In this document: positions 51,835 through 52,881 of the stretch, piece after piece
Numbering within the stretch: position 1 is the stretch's first letter
Layout: each line of letters opens with the position of its first letter
Source: Lachnospiraceae bacterium
GTDB lineage: Bacteria; Bacillota_A; Clostridia; Lachnospirales; Lachnospiraceae
Length of the DNA: 52,881 nt
Assembly (NCBI GenBank): GCA_009911175.1
Contig: QXWX01000046.1
Span: forward strand, 1 to 52,881
Direction: 5' to 3'
Program-made: the position numbers and the translations under genes
Notes under the pieces: model-generated
Seen by the model: the letters and a program-made list of their open reading frames with translations, nothing else
Told to the model about the DNA's origin: nothing
The model's database searches: none

Positions 51835-52080
51835 TTATGCCACCTTAAAGGTCGGGATTTTCGCTATCAGCTTGGTTTCCAGTCGGCGGCGTAATTCCTC
51901 GTCAATGTAGACAACGGGCTTTCCCTGCTCGTCATACATGGTTCTGGTTGACAGTGCGGAAATGAAGCCTGCAAAATGTTCCAGTACCAGATTGATAGCG
52001 TCCACGTTGCCGGAAACAGCCGACACAATGACGGGGTAAGGCAGCAAGCCGCCCGGCGTTTTTCTCCTGCTCTTATTCAT
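51835..52080 (-). CDS. HTH_16-type helix-turn-helix protein of integrative elements
   Basis: An 81-aa protein resembling Tn916 ORF8 and the HTH_16 family: LLPYPVIVSAVSGNVDAINL, then VLEHFAGFISALSTRTMYDE and the C-terminal EELRRRLETKLIAKIPTFKV. I chose ATG 52,080, which has GGAGGG eight bases upstream, over the ATG at 52,086 that would sit too close to it. It overlaps the end of the sigma-like gene. In related elements this pair affects excision and transfer gene expression. Confidence 0.8.
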   Translation of the reverse strand: MNKSRRKTPGGLLPYPVIVSAVSGNVDAINLVLEHFAGFISALSTRTMYDEQGKPVVYIDEELRRRLETKLIAKIPTFKVA

Positions 52081-52498
52081 CAGCATAGCCCTCCATAATT
52101 TTTTTCAGTTTCCGCAGGGCGTTTTTCCTGCGGTGTGATACCGTCCTGCGGATAAGGTTCAAATGCGCCGCTATCTCCGGGTCGCTCATTTCCAGAAAAT
52201 AGGAAAGCAGGATAATTTCAAGTCTGTCCTGTGGCAAGGCTTTCAGTGCTTCTCCTAAAACTTCATCAGCAACGGCAACCTCAAATCCCATAATCTCAAA
52301 AAGGTATGTATCTTGAAAATACTTGTCCCATACGGAAATCTTCTCTAAGGTAGTTGGCGGCAGTTCGCAGAACAGGACTTCATGCCCCTGTCTGTAATTG
52401 AGCCGTCTGTGGTAATCGTTTCTTTCGTTCTTTAAGATTTGTTTGCAGAAGTGTTCAAAGGTCTGTTTCTGGTGTTCCTGCTGTGAATGGGGCTTCAT
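52073..52498 (-). CDS. Sigma-70-like factor of integrative elements (Tn916 orf7-like)
   Basis: A 141-aa protein with a region-4-like C-terminus: LKALPQDRLEIILLSYFLEM, then SDPEIAAHLNLIRRTVSHRR with RKNALRKLKKIME as the helix-turn-helix. The N-terminal part (EHQKQTFEHFCKQILKNERN with a YHRRLNYR stretch) is as in Tn916-type ORF7 proteins. GGAGGTGG lies five bases before ATG 52,498. It overlaps the following HTH gene. It likely regulates expression of the element's own genes. Confidence 0.82.
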   Translation of the reverse strand: MKPHSQQEHQKQTFEHFCKQILKNERNDYHRRLNYRQGHEVLFCELPPTTLEKISVWDKYFQDTYLFEIMGFEVAVADEVLGEALKALPQDRLEIILLSYFLEMSDPEIAAHLNLIRRTVSHRRKNALRKLKKIMEGYADE

Positions 52499-52619
52499 GC
52501 TTCCACCTCCCTTTTGCCCTTGCCAGAGCCGGGAAATTTTACCCCTCTATTACTTACTACGCACGGAAAGGCAAAACAGGCAATGTTTTTGAAAAAAATT
52601 GAAAAAATTTTCAAAAGAC

Positions 52620-52731
52620 ATAAAAATGCCCGGCTGTGGTCTGTATTCAGTCGGGTGTGCATTGGGTTCTTTTTTTCGTGGGTGGGTTGCGGATTTTCCC
52701 GCCGTGGCGTTTGTGATTATGGGCGGGAAAA
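52620..52731 (-). promoter_or_regulatory. Leader with two hairpins upstream of the sigma-like gene
   Basis: TTTTCCCGCC (52694-52703) and GGCGGGAAAA (52722-52731) form a perfect 10-bp stem. Closer to the gene CCCGGCT (52629-52635) pairs with AGTCGGG (52649-52655), and on the minus strand this is followed by CATTTTTATG, a terminator-like end. The order on the minus strand is stem, terminator-like hairpin, then about 120 bases to the start of the sigma-like gene, which fits an attenuated leader. Confidence 0.5.
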
Positions 52732-52792
52732 TTCTTTCTGTGGATTGTCCCTTTCCAGTAAAAAATGTTACAGGCTCAATATCACGTTTCTA

Positions 52793-52881
52793 TCAGTTTT
52801 GTATCGTAAGCGATGAATAATCTAACGTTTTTACAAGTCCCGAAATCTGTGCGATAATCTCTTTAACTGGAGAAGCATCTC
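52793..52881 (-). CDS. Partial C-terminus at the window edge
   Basis: A minus-strand frame open to the edge ends at TGA 52,793-52,795 and reads DASPVKEIIAQISGLVKTLD, then YSSLTIQN. It looks like a natural protein tail but is too short to name. It would be the next gene of the integrative element upstream of the sigma-like factor. Confidence 0.3.
   Translation of the reverse strand, partial: DASPVKEIIAQISGLVKTLDYSSLTIQN

Larger units (their letters stand above)
49283..52881. mobile_element. End of an integrative element (large serine recombinase type)
   Basis: From just after 49,282 every gene is on the minus strand and of mobile-element type: a large serine recombinase, a DUF6870-like protein, an HTH protein and a sigma-like factor resembling Tn916 orf8/orf7. 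The recombinase gene is at the end, as usual for such elements. The left boundary must lie between 49,282 and 49,367; I cannot define the exact att core without the other end, which is outside the window. Confidence 0.72.

Noticed and set aside
52487..52816. Plus-strand frames opposite the sigma-factor leader
   Set aside because: They run against all element genes, overlap hairpins and have no start signals.
1..52881. CRISPR arrays or rRNA genes
   Set aside because: No evenly spaced direct repeats and no rRNA-like sequence were seen in the window.

Overview
The window looks like a chromosomal stretch of a low-GC, anaerobic Gram-positive gut bacterium, most likely a Lachnospiraceae-type Clostridium. 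This rests on strong AGGAGG ribosome sites, a class III (oxygen-sensitive) ribonucleotide reductase, Dpp/GH20 glycan loci, Uma2 and DUF3990-type scraps, and a Clostridia-style large serine recombinase element. No species can be named from the sequence alone.

Region 1 (1-10,981) is a surface-polysaccharide locus that is very AT-rich up to about 9,880. It opens with two gene remnants fused at a poly-T run: a Gfo/Idh/MocA oxidoreductase and an O-acyltransferase broken at an 11-G tract. It continues with two glycosyltransferases, a WecF-like Fuc4NAc transferase, a very WecE-like TDP-sugar aminotransferase, a Wzx flippase, a methyltransferase, a polytopic Wzy-like protein and a WecB/MnaA UDP-GlcNAc 2-epimerase. 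The WecF/WecE/Wzx/WecB set resembles the enterobacterial common antigen pathway. Composition changes abruptly at the start of wecB.

Region 2 (10,982-16,842) is a graveyard. It holds IS66 scraps, a Rpn-type nuclease tail, pieces of an AAA-ATPase-like/DUF1703 gene scattered over three places, a dead Phd/Doc toxin-antitoxin pair, a tyrosine-recombinase tail, and a deleted ghost copy of the next locus (histidine kinase tail fused to an adaptor-protein fragment). Intact or nearly intact genes here are a Uma2 endonuclease, an unknown 265-aa protein, a cupin-like protein and a methyltransferase whose C-terminus is altered by an 11-bp tandem duplication.

Region 3 (16,843-26,336) is a divergent unit. 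A histidine kinase and OmpR-type regulator face an operon of sugar-type ABC binding lipoprotein, two permeases, a HlyD-like adaptor and a MacB-periplasmic-domain-like membrane protein. No ATPase is encoded in it. A 14-bp perfect inverted repeat lies in the shared control region.

Region 4 (26,361-37,878) is a catabolic operon. A ROK regulator with a clear promoter/operator is followed by a Dpp/Opp-type importer (two permeases, two ATPases, a small membrane protein, a binding lipoprotein) and two GH20-like hydrolases. This points to uptake and cleavage of a HexNAc-containing oligosaccharide.

Region 5 (38,061-49,282) holds an ECF sigma factor with a membrane partner and ABC exporter, a YgjP-like metalloprotease, acylphosphatase, proC, and an anaerobic dNTP module: nrdG, then nrdD carrying a fused thioredoxin-like domain, then trxB.

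Region 6 (about 49,283-52,881) is the end of an integrative element running off the window. It has a large serine recombinase with a one-base frameshift in an A run, a DUF6870-like gene, an HTH protein and a Tn916-orf7-like sigma factor, plus a GC-rich, hairpin-bearing, apparently noncoding stretch.
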